From NCBI RefSeq assembly GCF_030408375.1, contig NZ_CP046530.1, positions 744,001 through 808,000 on the forward strand: a stretch of 64,000 bases of DNA, given 5' to 3'. The DNA is from Corynebacterium afermentans subsp. lipophilum (GTDB taxonomy: Bacteria; Actinomycetota; Actinomycetes; Mycobacteriales; Mycobacteriaceae). The notes beneath the pieces were generated by a model. The model had not been told where the DNA came from. It was given only the letters and a program-made list of their open reading frames with translations, and did not search any database. Of the stretch, positions 26,248 to 35,008 are shown one piece after another (the stretch's first letter is position 1; every line of letters begins with the position of its first letter). A program made the translations under genes and the position numbers.

Positions 26248-26277
26248 AGCCGGGGCAGCGCAAGTGCTGCCCCGGCT
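26248..26277 (-). terminator. Perfect 12-bp hairpin downstream of prs
   Basis: AGCCGGGGCAGC (26248-26259) and GCTGCCCCGGCT (26266-26277) form a perfect stem with a 6-nt loop. It lies 25 bp after the prs stop and before the thioesterase start. No T-run follows on the minus strand, so Rho-independent action is uncertain, but position suits a terminator separating the two operons. Confidence 0.65.
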
Positions 26278-26302
26278 GTCGTGGTCCGGCGAACCGTGGC
26301 GG

Positions 26303-27280
26303 TTACGCCTGCCCCTCGAACAGGGTGGTCACGGAACCGTTTTCGAAGATCTCGTGGATCGTCTTTGCCAAAAGCGGCGCGATCGACAGCACCGTGAGGT
26401 TGCTCCAGCCTTCGGGGTCCTGCGGCAGGGTGTCGGTGGTGATGACTTCCTCTGCGCCGCAGTCGCTGAGGCGCTCGCGGGCCGGGTCGGAGAACACGCC
26501 GTGGGTGCAGGCGATGACCACGGACTTCGCGCCGGCCTCTTTGAGCACGCCGACGGCGCCGGCGATGGTGCCGCCGGTGTCGATCATGTCGTCCATGAGA
26601 ATGCAGTCCTTGCCGTCGACGTCGCCGACGACGCGGTTGGACACGACCTTGTTCGCGGCGTCGATGTCGCGGGTCTTGTGCACGAACGCCATCGGGGCGT
26701 CGCCGAGCATGTTGGCCCACTTCTCGGCGGTCTTCACGCGGCCGGCGTCGGGGGAGACCACCACGAGGTTGTCCAGCGGGTACTTGGACTTGATGTAGTC
26801 CACCAGGATCGGCTGGGCGTGCATGTGGTCCACCGGGCCGTCGAAGAAGCCCTGGATCTGGTCGGTGTGCAGGTCCACGGAGACGATGCGGTCCGCGCCG
26901 GCGGCGGTGAGCAGGTCCGCGATCAGGCGGGCGGAGATCGGTTCGCGGCCGCGGTGCTTCTTGTCCTGGCGGGCGTAGGGGTAGAACGGCAGGATCGCGG
27001 TGATGCGCTTGGCGGAGCCGCGCTTGAGCGCGTCGATCATGATGAGCTGTTCTATCAGCCACTTGTTCAGCGGCTGGGCGTGGGACTGCATGACAAAGCA
27101 GTCGGCGCCGCGGACGGACTCTTCGAAGCGGATGAAGATCTCGCCGTTGGCGAAGTCGCGCGCGGTGGTGGGCACCAGCTCGATGCCGAGCTCCTTGGCC
27201 ACAGCTTCTGCGAGGGCCGGGTGGGCGCGGCCGGTGAAGACCTTGAGGTCTTTGTGGCTTTCGGTGGAGTAACCAGTCAT
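26303..27280 (-). CDS. prs: Ribose-phosphate pyrophosphokinase (PRPP synthetase)
   Basis: 325 residues. Makes PRPP from ribose 5-phosphate and ATP, feeding purine, pyrimidine, His, Trp and decaprenylphosphoryl-arabinose pathways. Seen: FANGEIFIRFEESVRGADCFVMQS, LPFYPYARQDKKHRGREPISARL (ATP loop), VVVSPDAGRVKTAEKW and the PRPP loop DDMIDTGGTI. ATG 27280 begins 4 bp after the glmU stop with GAGAGGG as SD, so glmU-prs form an operon as in M. tuberculosis. Confidence 0.97.
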   Translation of the reverse strand: MTGYSTESHKDLKVFTGRAHPALAEAVAKELGIELVPTTARDFANGEIFIRFEESVRGADCFVMQSHAQPLNKWLIEQLIMIDALKRGSAKRITAILPFYPYARQDKKHRGREPISARLIADLLTAAGADRIVSVDLHTDQIQGFFDGPVDHMHAQPILVDYIKSKYPLDNLVVVSPDAGRVKTAEKWANMLGDAPMAFVHKTRDIDAANKVVSNRVVGDVDGKDCILMDDMIDTGGTIAGAVGVLKEAGAKSVVIACTHGVFSDPARERLSDCGAEEVITTDTLPQDPEGWSNLTVLSIAPLLAKTIHEIFENGSVTTLFEGQA

Positions 27281-27284
27281 GAAA

Positions 27285-28727
27285 TTAACCCTCTCGCTTC
27301 GCGTTTTTGGCTGCTTCAGCTGCATCGGTGCCCGGGCGGCGGTTTTCCACCCAGCCTTCGATGTTGCGCTGGCGGCCTTCCTTGATGGCCAGCGCGCCGG
27401 CGGGCACATCCTCGGTGACCACTGTACCCGCGCCGGTGTAGGCGCCATCACCGATGTTCACCGGTGCGACGAACATGGTGTCGGAGCCGGTGCGGCAGTA
27501 GTCGCCGATGGTGGTGTGGTGCTTGTTCACGCCGTCGTAGTTGGCAAACACGGAGCTTGCGCCGATGTTGGAGTGCTTGCCCACGGTGGCGTCGCCAATG
27601 TAGGTCAGGTGCGGCACCTTGGAGCCCTCGCCGATCTTGGCGTTCTTGGATTCGACGAAGCCGCCGAGCTTGCCGCGGGCGCCGAGTTCGGTGCCGGGGC
27701 GGATGTAGGTGAACGGGCCGACGGTGGCTTCTTCGCCGATGACGCCGAGCTCGCCCTGGGTGCGCACGACGGTGGCGCGGGCACCGACTTCCATGTCGGT
27801 CAGGGTGGTGTCGGGGCCGATTTCGGCGCCGTCGCCGATGACGGTGGAGCCCCACAGCTGGGTGTTCGGGTGGATCACCACGTCGCGGCCGATTTCCACC
27901 TCGACGCCGATCCAGGTGGTGTTCGGGTCGATCACGGTCGCACCGCCTCGCATCGCCTTCTCGACGAGCCTGCGGTTGAGCTCCTTGCCGGCCTCCGCCA
28001 GCTGCACCCGGTCGTTCACGCCGGCCAGTTCGCGTGCGTCGGGGGCGGTAAAGGCGGTGACCCGGAGGCCGTCGCCGCGCGCGATGCTCAGCACGTCGGT
28101 GATGTAGAACTCGCCCTGGGCGTTGTCCGGGGTGACGCGCGTGAGGGCGTCGCGAAGCACCTTGCCGTCGAAGGCGAACACGCCGGAGTTGACCTCGCGG
28201 ACGGCGCGCTGCTCGTCGGTGGCGTCTTTTTCCTCCACGATCTCGAGGACGTCGCCGGCCTCGCCGCGGATGATGCGGCCGTAGCCGGTGGGGTTGTCGA
28301 ACTCGAGCGAGAGCACGGTGACCGCGGCGTGCTCGGCCTCATGCTTTTCCACGAGCGCCTGCAGGGTCTCCGGGGTCAGAAGCGGCACGTCGCCGTTGGT
28401 GACTACCACGGTGCCGTCGAAGTCCGGGATGGCGGACAGGCCCACCTGGACAGCGTGGCCGGTGCCGTTTTGCTCCTCCTGGATGGCCTGGCGGATCTCC
28501 ACGTGCATCTGCTCGGCGATCTGCTCCACGGCCGGGGCGACCTGGTCGCGCTGGTGGCCGACAACCGCAACCAGGTGGTTGGGGTGCACACCGGCGGCTG
28601 CGTGCAGGGAGTGGGACAGCAGGCTACGCCCGCCGATCTCGTGCAGCGTCTTCTGGCGGTCGGACTTCATGCGGGTTCCGGCGCCGGCCGCAAGCACGAC
28701 AACGGCACGTTCGAAGTGGGTAGGCAC
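27285..28727 (-). CDS. glmU: Bifunctional N-acetylglucosamine-1-phosphate uridyltransferase / glucosamine-1-phosphate acetyltransferase
   Basis: 480 residues. N-terminal pyrophosphorylase with LAAGAGTRMKSDRQKTLHEIGG; C-terminal left-handed beta helix of hexapeptide repeats with VGPFTYIRPGTEL and KKHHTTIGDYC-like acetyltransferase site, then an Asp/Ala tail. Makes UDP-GlcNAc for peptidoglycan, arabinogalactan linker and mycothiol. GTG 28727 follows SD AAGGAG by 7 nt. First gene of glmU-prs. Confidence 0.97.
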   Translation of the reverse strand: MPTHFERAVVVLAAGAGTRMKSDRQKTLHEIGGRSLLSHSLHAAAGVHPNHLVAVVGHQRDQVAPAVEQIAEQMHVEIRQAIQEEQNGTGHAVQVGLSAIPDFDGTVVVTNGDVPLLTPETLQALVEKHEAEHAAVTVLSLEFDNPTGYGRIIRGEAGDVLEIVEEKDATDEQRAVREVNSGVFAFDGKVLRDALTRVTPDNAQGEFYITDVLSIARGDGLRVTAFTAPDARELAGVNDRVQLAEAGKELNRRLVEKAMRGGATVIDPNTTWIGVEVEIGRDVVIHPNTQLWGSTVIGDGAEIGPDTTLTDMEVGARATVVRTQGELGVIGEEATVGPFTYIRPGTELGARGKLGGFVESKNAKIGEGSKVPHLTYIGDATVGKHSNIGASSVFANYDGVNKHHTTIGDYCRTGSDTMFVAPVNIGDGAYTGAGTVVTEDVPAGALAIKEGRQRNIEGWVENRRPGTDAAEAAKNAKREG

Positions 28728-28787
28728 TCGAATGCTCCTTGTTTTATGGGATTTGTAGCGGGTTTTTGTCGGCCACAAGCATAACGC

Positions 28788-30014
28788 CTAGGCGGCGGTC
28801 GCCGAGACTTCTTTCAGGTTCCGCGCGCCGACAACACCGGCGTAGCCCACAACGGCCAGGAAGATCAGCGCCGCCTGCGGCCCGAGTACCGCAATCGCGG
28901 AGGACACCGCGCCGACGACGAGGAGGATCACGCCCATCACCGTGTTGGAAGCGCCGGTGATCATGGTGCGCTTGTCACCGTCGGCCATATCCACCAGGTA
29001 GGTCTTACGGCTCACGCGCACCGCGGTGTGGGCGAGGTTGACTAGGAAAAAGCCCAGCGGCATGACCCAGGCGTTCACCGCAGAAGGCGCCAGGCGTGCG
29101 CTTGCGACAAGGGCCACGATCACGGTCGAGGCCACGCCGGCTGCCCAGGCCATCGTGCTTTTCGACGACCTGTCGGAAAGCTTGCCCGACACCCTGCCGC
29201 CCAGCAGCGACGCGCCGCCCGACGCGATGATGAATGCGCCTAGGCCCGTCAGGTCCGCGCCCTCATCGCCGGCCATCACCACGATGAAGGGGGTGGAAAG
29301 TGCGGTGACCAGCATCAGCGAGCGCACCACCAGGAACTTCTGGAGGTCCCGGTCGCCCTTGACCAGCGCCCACATTTCCTTCATGCTCTGGCCGTCTTTG
29401 GACTCCGGTTCGGCTTTCGGCTCGTCGATGCCGCTGAAGACCAGTGACGCCAGCGCCCACGTCAAAGCACCCACGGCGAGCAGCGCGGCGATCGTCCACT
29501 GCGGCAGGTTGTTCGGCAAAAACGTCAGCAGCAGGCCGATCGCGAGCGTGAACGCGCCGGCCAGGGCGGTGGCGCGGCCGGTGATGCTGCCTCGGCGGCC
29601 CTTGGAAATCGTGCGCCCCTGCACGTCCTTGCCCGCCAGTGAGCACAACGAGCGAAACAGCGCGTGGGCGGCCAGAAGGATCAGGATGACGGCGCCGAGC
29701 GGAGTGCCGTCGAGAAGCAAGGCGCTGAGCGCGATGAGGCCCGCGGCGATGGCTTGGCCCCACGAACCGATGAGCCACACGCGTTTGCGGGAGCGCTTCG
29801 AGGTCACCCACGGGCTCAAAAACGCCTGCGGCAGCATCGAGCCGGATTCGCGGATGGGCACGAGAAACGAGGTCATCACCGCCGGCACGCCCGCGGCGCC
29901 GAAGAGCCACGGCAACACCGTCTTCGGAGCGACGATCTGGTCGCCGATGTTTTGCAGGCCGTTGGACCAGACGAACCGGCGTGCGTTGCGTTCCTCGCGT
30001 TGATCGTTAGACAT
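28788..30014 (-). CDS. MFS transporter of unknown substrate
   Basis: 408 residues, about 10-12 helices. Unusual opening RRFVWSNGLQNIGDQIVAPKTVLPWLFGAAGVPAVMTSFLVPIRESGSMLPQ; the cytoplasmic loop SKRSRKRVW takes the place of the usual MFS motif A. The basic KGRRGSITGRATAL loop and the second-half LGGRVSGKLSDRSSKST are also seen. TACTAT lies exactly 7 nt before ATG 30014 (leaderless). It is divergent from the multicopper oxidase, 50 bp apart, so the two might share regulation; a metal or redox link is speculative. Confidence 0.78.
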   Translation of the reverse strand: MSNDQREERNARRFVWSNGLQNIGDQIVAPKTVLPWLFGAAGVPAVMTSFLVPIRESGSMLPQAFLSPWVTSKRSRKRVWLIGSWGQAIAAGLIALSALLLDGTPLGAVILILLAAHALFRSLCSLAGKDVQGRTISKGRRGSITGRATALAGAFTLAIGLLLTFLPNNLPQWTIAALLAVGALTWALASLVFSGIDEPKAEPESKDGQSMKEMWALVKGDRDLQKFLVVRSLMLVTALSTPFIVVMAGDEGADLTGLGAFIIASGGASLLGGRVSGKLSDRSSKSTMAWAAGVASTVIVALVASARLAPSAVNAWVMPLGFFLVNLAHTAVRVSRKTYLVDMADGDKRTMITGASNTVMGVILLVVGAVSSAIAVLGPQAALIFLAVVGYAGVVGARNLKEVSATAA

Positions 30015-30064
30015 ACAGCGGATAGTAGGGTCGAAAGAGAGTATCAGCGAACCGGGAGGCGGAC

Positions 30065-31561
30065 ATGGCAATGAGTAGACGCACATTTTTCAGGGGCACA
30101 CTTCTCGCGACGGCGGCGCTGGCCGCGGCAGCGACGGGTACGGCGTGCTCGACGTCCTCGCAGACGAAACCGCTGGGCGCGGACGAAAAGGCGCGACCGC
30201 TCCACATCCCGCCGCTGTACGAGGGCGAGCTCGACGGAAACGTGCGCCGCTTCGAGCTGACCGCGCAGGAAGGCGAGTTCGAGATCGTGCCCGGCACAAT
30301 GACAAAAACCTGGGGTTTCAACGGCCCGTACCAGGGGCCGACGCTGTACATGCGCCGCGGCGAGGAAATCGACATGACGGTGCACAACGAGCTGCCCGAG
30401 CCGACGGTTGTGCACTGGCACGGCATGCACCTTCCGGCGACCGCCGACGGCGGGCCGGCGCTCATGTTCGACCCAGGTGAGTCCTGGTCGCCGTCGTGGA
30501 CCGTGGACCAGCCGGCGGCGACCTGCTGGTACCACCCGCACCCGCACGAAAAGTCTGCCGTCCACGCCTACCGCGGATTGGCCGGGGGCATCGTGCTTGA
30601 CGACGACGATTCCGCCTTCCCCGGCCTCCCCAACGACTACGGGGTAGACGACATCCCCGTGATCATCACCGACGCCAACTTCACCGAAGACGGCCAGCTG
30701 GACGAGGAAAACGGCTGGGTCGGATCCACCGTGATGGTCAACGGCATGACCAAGCCGCGCTTCGAGGCGGCCACCCGGCGCGTCCGCCTGCGCGTGCTCA
30801 ACGGCGCGACGATGCGTTTCCACCACCTGTCCTTGGGCAAGCCGTTCCACGTGGTGGCCACGGACCAGGGCTTCCTGGACGCCCCGGTTGAGGTCGACGG
30901 CGTGCTGCTCAGCGCTGGCGAGCGCGTGGAGATCGTGGTGGACCTGGAGCCGGGCAAGGACCTGATGCTGCGCAGCGACGGCCTCCCGGACCTAGGCGGC
31001 ATGCCGGATAAGGAAACCGCGGAGATGTTCGGCTTCACCGACAAGTTCGACCTGCTCGAGATCGCAGCGCCCGCGGAAGATGCCCCCGAGGTGCCCGAGC
31101 TCGCGGATTCGCTGGTGCCATTCGAGGTGCCCGATGCGGATTCTGTGGAGGTGGAGCGCGAGTTCCGTCTCAACGGCACCGAGATCAACGGCAAAACGAT
31201 GGACATGACGCGCGTGGACTTCACCGTGGACCACAAGGGCCCGGAGATCTGGCACGTGACCAACGAGAACGACGACATGGCCCACAACTTCCACATCCAC
31301 GACGCGCGCTTTGCAGTCATCGGTGTGGAAAACGGCGAGTTGGAGTTCACCACCGGCTGGCACGACACCATCACCGTCCCGCCGCTGGCCACGGTGAGCC
31401 TGCTTGTGCAGATGGGCTACTACCCGGACCCGAGCCTGGCGTACATGTACCACTGCCACATGCTCAACCACGAAGACAGCGGCATGATGGGCCAGTTCGT
31501 CATCGTTGAGCCTGGCCAGGAGGCGGACCTGGACCTTCCGGCCGGCCACGGCGGGCACTAA
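30065..31561 (+). CDS. Multicopper oxidase, Tat-exported lipoprotein (CueO-like)
   Basis: 498 residues. Twin-arginine signal SRRTFFRG followed by a hydrophobic stretch and lipobox GTAC, so probably Tat-exported and lipid-anchored. Copper sites: HWHGMH (T2/T3), WYHPHPHE, HNFHIHDARF and C-terminal HCHMLNHEDSGMMG, which supplies the T1 Cys/His/Met. CueO/McoA-type enzymes oxidise Cu(I) or Fe(II) or phenols with O2 and protect against copper. ATG 30065 has GGGAGG 5 nt upstream; ATG 30071 is an alternative. Divergent from an MFS gene. Confidence 0.93.
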   Translation: MAMSRRTFFRGTLLATAALAAAATGTACSTSSQTKPLGADEKARPLHIPPLYEGELDGNVRRFELTAQEGEFEIVPGTMTKTWGFNGPYQGPTLYMRRGEEIDMTVHNELPEPTVVHWHGMHLPATADGGPALMFDPGESWSPSWTVDQPAATCWYHPHPHEKSAVHAYRGLAGGIVLDDDDSAFPGLPNDYGVDDIPVIITDANFTEDGQLDEENGWVGSTVMVNGMTKPRFEAATRRVRLRVLNGATMRFHHLSLGKPFHVVATDQGFLDAPVEVDGVLLSAGERVEIVVDLEPGKDLMLRSDGLPDLGGMPDKETAEMFGFTDKFDLLEIAAPAEDAPEVPELADSLVPFEVPDADSVEVEREFRLNGTEINGKTMDMTRVDFTVDHKGPEIWHVTNENDDMAHNFHIHDARFAVIGVENGELEFTTGWHDTITVPPLATVSLLVQMGYYPDPSLAYMYHCHMLNHEDSGMMGQFVIVEPGQEADLDLPAGHGGH

Positions 31562-31611
31562 CCGACCGGTTGCGCCGCGTCGGCCCGGTATGGCCCCAGC
31601 CGGCAGCGTGT

Positions 31612-33456
31612 CTAGCCGCGCACGTTGTGGCCGATGATTGCCGGCAGGAGCAGGGGAGCCTCGCCGAGCAGCGCCTTGAGGTTGCCTTCGCGCTCCACCG
31701 CACTGGTGACAGTGCGGACCTTCGAACCGGACTTGTCGCGCCCGCGCCCCCGGTTTGCGCCGGCCGCCATAGGGCCCGCAGCGAAGGCGCCGCCTCGTGC
31801 GCCGTGGGCGCTTTGGCCTGCGGCACCGTTCGCCCCGGCGGGAGCGTAGGACGAACCCGCGCCGGTGCCGCCGGCGCCTGCACCACCGTTACCTGGGCGC
31901 ATGCCGTTGACGCCTTGCCCCGTTCCAGCGTGTGATCCGGCTCCAGCGCTGCTAGCTGCCCCGGCGCCGGTGCCGAGCGCCGTGCCGCCGCGCTGGCCAC
32001 CGGGGGTAATGTGCGCGCCTGCACCTGCACCTGCGCCGGTGCCGAAACCGCGGCCGTTGGCGAAGCCACTACTGGCACCGCTTCCGTTAGCGGTAGCGCC
32101 GCCTGCGCTAGGGCGGGCGTTGTTGGCGAGCCCTGGGCTAGTGCTTCGACCAGAAGCTGCGCTGCGACCACCTACGGCGGCATTGCCCGGTGCGAGGCCG
32201 AGTCCCGCCGCACTGGTGCCGGCGTTGGCGGTCCTTGCGGCCGCGTTGGTGTGGGGCGTGCCGCTGAACCCGCTGATGGTCGGGGTGGCGGTGTTGACAG
32301 GGGAGGCAGGAGTGCTCGTCGGCAAGCTGCCTGCTGCTGACGGGGCAGGCGGGGCGAGAACCGCGGAAGCAGACTGGGTGGGAGCCGCGCCTGCGGCGAT
32401 GCGCTCGAAGGTCTCAGGGGTGGGGCGGCCGTACTGCTGGATGACCTCCGCCGGCGACTTTGCGTGCGCAAGGTCGCCGTAGCCGCGGTTGGTCAAAACC
32501 TCCTGAAGCCCGGGCGGCAGTTCAGTCGGCGTATACGACGTGGTGGCCGGGGCGGGCACGTCGGTGCTGGCGTACGGCGTCGACGGCAGCTTGCCCGCGT
32601 CCGGCAGCAGCCGGTTAAACGCAGGAATTGCCGGCTGGAGCCCGGAAGTGACGCGAGAAGAATACGAGCTGAGGTAGTCCGACTCGATCTGTGCCTTGAT
32701 CTTCGGATCTTCCGCCGCGTGGTAGGCAGCCGCGGCGGCCGAGGCGTACATACTCTCCGAGTCAGCCGCCATACCGAGTGCCTCCGTGTGATTGGCGAGC
32801 GAACGCGAGTTAGCCACGTATTCCAAACCCGCATTCTGGATCTGGGTGACCTTCTTCATCGCCTCCTGGATCCAGACGGTGTCCGCCGATGAGCTCAAAG
32901 CGTGGTGGACGCCGTTGAGCTCATCCATGGCGTCCGCGATCAGTTGAGCGTTGGAATTCCAAAAATCCGATGCCGAGTACGCCAGGGACGTATTGGTGAG
33001 GTTCAGATTCATTTCCGCGCCGAGCAGCGATGCCTCCGACGCTGAGGACACGGCTGCGTTGTCGAACGTTTGGGTCTTCGGGTCCGCGGCCTTGAGCTGC
33101 TGGAACCCCTGGGAGTACATCGGCGTCAGCGCCTGCGCGGAACGACCGAGCGGTGCCAGCAGCGAGCCCATCATCCCGGAGAACGACTCATCCGTCTGCT
33201 GCGTGTTGGTCAACGCCAACCAAAGGTTGTCCGCAGTGTGCTTCAGATATAGCGCGATAGCCTGGTTGGCCTCCGGTGCCCTCTCATCCCCGATCGGGCT
33301 GAGTCGCTCGCCCGCCTCGTCCAAGCCTCCCGCGCTGGAGAACCCGGATAGGGAGCTCGCATTCCCAGTCCAACGATTTGCTTGGAGACGCTCAGCAGTC
33401 ATTCTGAGCAATTCAATTCCACTAGTGACTCCAGCGGTATCAAGTTCGATTTTCAT
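31612..33456 (-). CDS. PPE-like type VII secretion-associated protein with long Gly/Ala/Thr-rich region
   Basis: 614 residues. The N-terminal ~230 residues are helical (GVTSGIELLRMTAERLQANRWTGNASSL; NLWLALTNTQQTDESFSGMMGSLL), like WXG100/PPE helical hairpins. Low-complexity Pro/Thr/Ala and Gly/Ala-rich sequence runs from about 290 to 575. The C-terminus is a compact conserved block, EREGNLKALLGEAPLLLPAIIGHNVRG, which I recall from other corynebacterial PPE-like proteins. No signal peptide, consistent with ESX export. Probably cotranscribed with the DUF3558 lipoprotein upstream (87-bp gap). No ESX core genes are in the window. Confidence 0.72.
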   Translation of the reverse strand: MKIELDTAGVTSGIELLRMTAERLQANRWTGNASSLSGFSSAGGLDEAGERLSPIGDERAPEANQAIALYLKHTADNLWLALTNTQQTDESFSGMMGSLLAPLGRSAQALTPMYSQGFQQLKAADPKTQTFDNAAVSSASEASLLGAEMNLNLTNTSLAYSASDFWNSNAQLIADAMDELNGVHHALSSSADTVWIQEAMKKVTQIQNAGLEYVANSRSLANHTEALGMAADSESMYASAAAAAYHAAEDPKIKAQIESDYLSSYSSRVTSGLQPAIPAFNRLLPDAGKLPSTPYASTDVPAPATTSYTPTELPPGLQEVLTNRGYGDLAHAKSPAEVIQQYGRPTPETFERIAAGAAPTQSASAVLAPPAPSAAGSLPTSTPASPVNTATPTISGFSGTPHTNAAARTANAGTSAAGLGLAPGNAAVGGRSAASGRSTSPGLANNARPSAGGATANGSGASSGFANGRGFGTGAGAGAGAHITPGGQRGGTALGTGAGAASSAGAGSHAGTGQGVNGMRPGNGGAGAGGTGAGSSYAPAGANGAAGQSAHGARGGAFAAGPMAAGANRGRGRDKSGSKVRTVTSAVEREGNLKALLGEAPLLLPAIIGHNVRG

Positions 33457-33543
33457 TTACCCACCCTTTCGTAGACCTAACACTCTTGGAGGCTAAAACG
33501 GGAAATAAGCGTGGGGAAGAGGTTGTCCACTGAAATGAACAAT

Positions 33544-34179
33544 TCAAAAAGCAGATGATGCTTCGGCTAAGGATTCAAGAGCTGCGATTGCTTTAGCGCA
33601 TGTATCTTCCGGGGAGTCGTATCCTTCGAAACCCGGAACAGCTGCGATTATGCCTCCACGTTGGGTATCTACTTGTGCAAAACAATCGGGGCCCGTCCCG
33701 TTTCGGGGGCCATGGGTGTAAAGCGTCGGCAGTCGGTCGGATTTATATTCCAAGAGGTTTCCGATTTCTTCGATGCTTCTGTGGTTCGCATTATTGTTCA
33801 TGAATCCAACATGGAATTTTCCCTCATCCCAAACCTCGCAAGCACTCAACCCCCGCGCCAAACCCGCGTACTCCTCCGGGATTGGTTCCACGTTGTGGAA
33901 GCCGGCGGCGGCGAATTCCTCGGGCGAGATCTCGGTGCAGGGGTCGAAGATGTCGCCGCCGAGGGTGTAGGGGTCGAAGTCGCCGATTTCGAGGGTGCCG
34001 CTTTCGAAATGGAACGCGGCGGGGGCCTCGGCGGAATCCTGGGAGTCGGTACCGTGCGAGGTGGACTCAGCGGTGTTTTGGCTGGGGGTGGGGGACGCAG
34101 GGGCGTCGATAGGCAAAGGCTCCGAAACGCAACCCGCGAGTACCCCGCATGCAACGAGCCAAGCGATGTGGCGTTTCAT
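33544..34179 (-). CDS. DUF3558-type lipoprotein
   Basis: 211 residues from ATG 34179 with SD GGAGGGGG. Lipoprotein signal with lipobox LAGC (Cys near 17), then a Ser/Thr/Pro-rich linker and a domain with DPCTEISPEEFAAAGF, ACEVW and a final DTCAKAIAALESLAE, the spaced Cys pattern of DUF3558. Such lipoproteins commonly accompany PPE-like/type VII genes in Actinobacteria. It starts 22 bp from the 3' end of tRNA-Gln on the same strand. The 3' half and spacer (about 33457-33800) look AT-richer than the surroundings. Confidence 0.75.
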   Translation of the reverse strand: MKRHIAWLVACGVLAGCVSEPLPIDAPASPTPSQNTAESTSHGTDSQDSAEAPAAFHFESGTLEIGDFDPYTLGGDIFDPCTEISPEEFAAAGFHNVEPIPEEYAGLARGLSACEVWDEGKFHVGFMNNNANHRSIEEIGNLLEYKSDRLPTLYTHGPRNGTGPDCFAQVDTQRGGIIAAVPGFEGYDSPEDTCAKAIAALESLAEASSAF

Positions 34180-34201
34180 GTGCCCCCTCCAATAAAAAAG
34201 C

Positions 34202-34271
34202 TTCCCCACCAGGACTCGAACCTAGAATGACGGTACCAAAAACCGTAGTGTTGCCGATTACACCATGGGGA
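34202..34271 (-). tRNA. tRNA-Gln (UUG)
   Basis: Minus-strand cloverleaf: acceptor TCCCCAT/GTGGGGA with discriminator A, anticodon stem ACGGT/ACCGT around loop TTTTGGT (anticodon TTG), T-arm with GGTTCGAGTCC. CCA is not encoded. A T-run (GCTTTTTT) follows directly and probably terminates it. The PPE/DUF3558 pair begins immediately downstream, a typical tRNA insertion-site layout. Confidence 0.93.
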
Positions 34272-34349
34272 ATAGCACCGCTGATTGTAGACCAGACCCG
34301 CCAACTGCCAAAGACGGGGTTAACACTACGACGCTCTAAGCTAGGTCGC

Positions 34350-35003
34350 ATGGCTCGAAGGCGAATGACAGCACCCCAGCGCAGAGATCAGTTGATCGGA
34401 GTGGGGCGGCAAGCATTCGCTGAGCGCGGGCTCGATGGCATTTCCATGGAGGAGATCGCGGCGCGCGCCGGGGTGTCCAAGCCTGTGGTGTACGAGCATT
34501 TTGGCAGCAAGGAAGGCCTGTACCAGGAGGTTGTGCGGCTGGAGATGGCCCGTCTGGAGCACACGATTACGTCGAACATTCAGGCCGGCCCGTGGCGCGA
34601 CCGCATTGAGCGCGGCGTGCTGGCGTTGCTCACCTACGTGGAGGAGGAAACGGACGGGTTTGTCATCCTCGCGCACGGTCAGCTGCCGGGGGAGGGGCGG
34701 ACGTATTCGACGATTCTCAACCGCGTCACCGCCGAGGTGAGTTACCTGCTGGGAGAGGCGTTTAAGCACCGCGGGCTCGACGAGTCGATGGCGGGCCTGT
34801 ACGGTCAGGCGCTTGTCGGCACCGTCTCCAATTCTGCGCTGTGGTGGCTGGACGAGCGCACGCCGGACAAGCACACTGTGGCGGCGCACATTTCCAACCT
34901 GTGCTGGAACGGGTTGCGGGGGATGGAAGCGAAGCCGCGTGTGTACGGAAGCGGCCAGGCGAGCGACGAGACAAGCGACGAAACCGCAGAGAAGGATGCG
35001 TAA
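34350..35003 (+). CDS. TetR family regulator upstream of mfd
   Basis: 217 residues. HTH: GISMEEIAARAGVSKPVVYEHFGSKEGLYQEVV (about 30-62), followed by a long helical ligand domain with YVEEETDGFVILAHGQLP. TAAGCT lies exactly 7 nt before ATG 34350 (leaderless). It is 5 bp upstream of mfd and likely cotranscribed. The same TetR-mfd pair occurs in M. tuberculosis (Rv1019-Rv1020), so the linkage is conserved; its ligand is unknown. Confidence 0.9.
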   Translation: MARRRMTAPQRRDQLIGVGRQAFAERGLDGISMEEIAARAGVSKPVVYEHFGSKEGLYQEVVRLEMARLEHTITSNIQAGPWRDRIERGVLALLTYVEEETDGFVILAHGQLPGEGRTYSTILNRVTAEVSYLLGEAFKHRGLDESMAGLYGQALVGTVSNSALWWLDERTPDKHTVAAHISNLCWNGLRGMEAKPRVYGSGQASDETSDETAEKDA

Positions 35004-35008
35004 GACAC

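Noticed and set aside
31500..32171. Alternative frames through the Gly/Ala/Thr-rich region of the PPE-like gene
   Set aside because: All frames stay open because of GC-rich repetitive codons; only the frame with the helical N-terminus and conserved C-terminal block makes a sensible protein.
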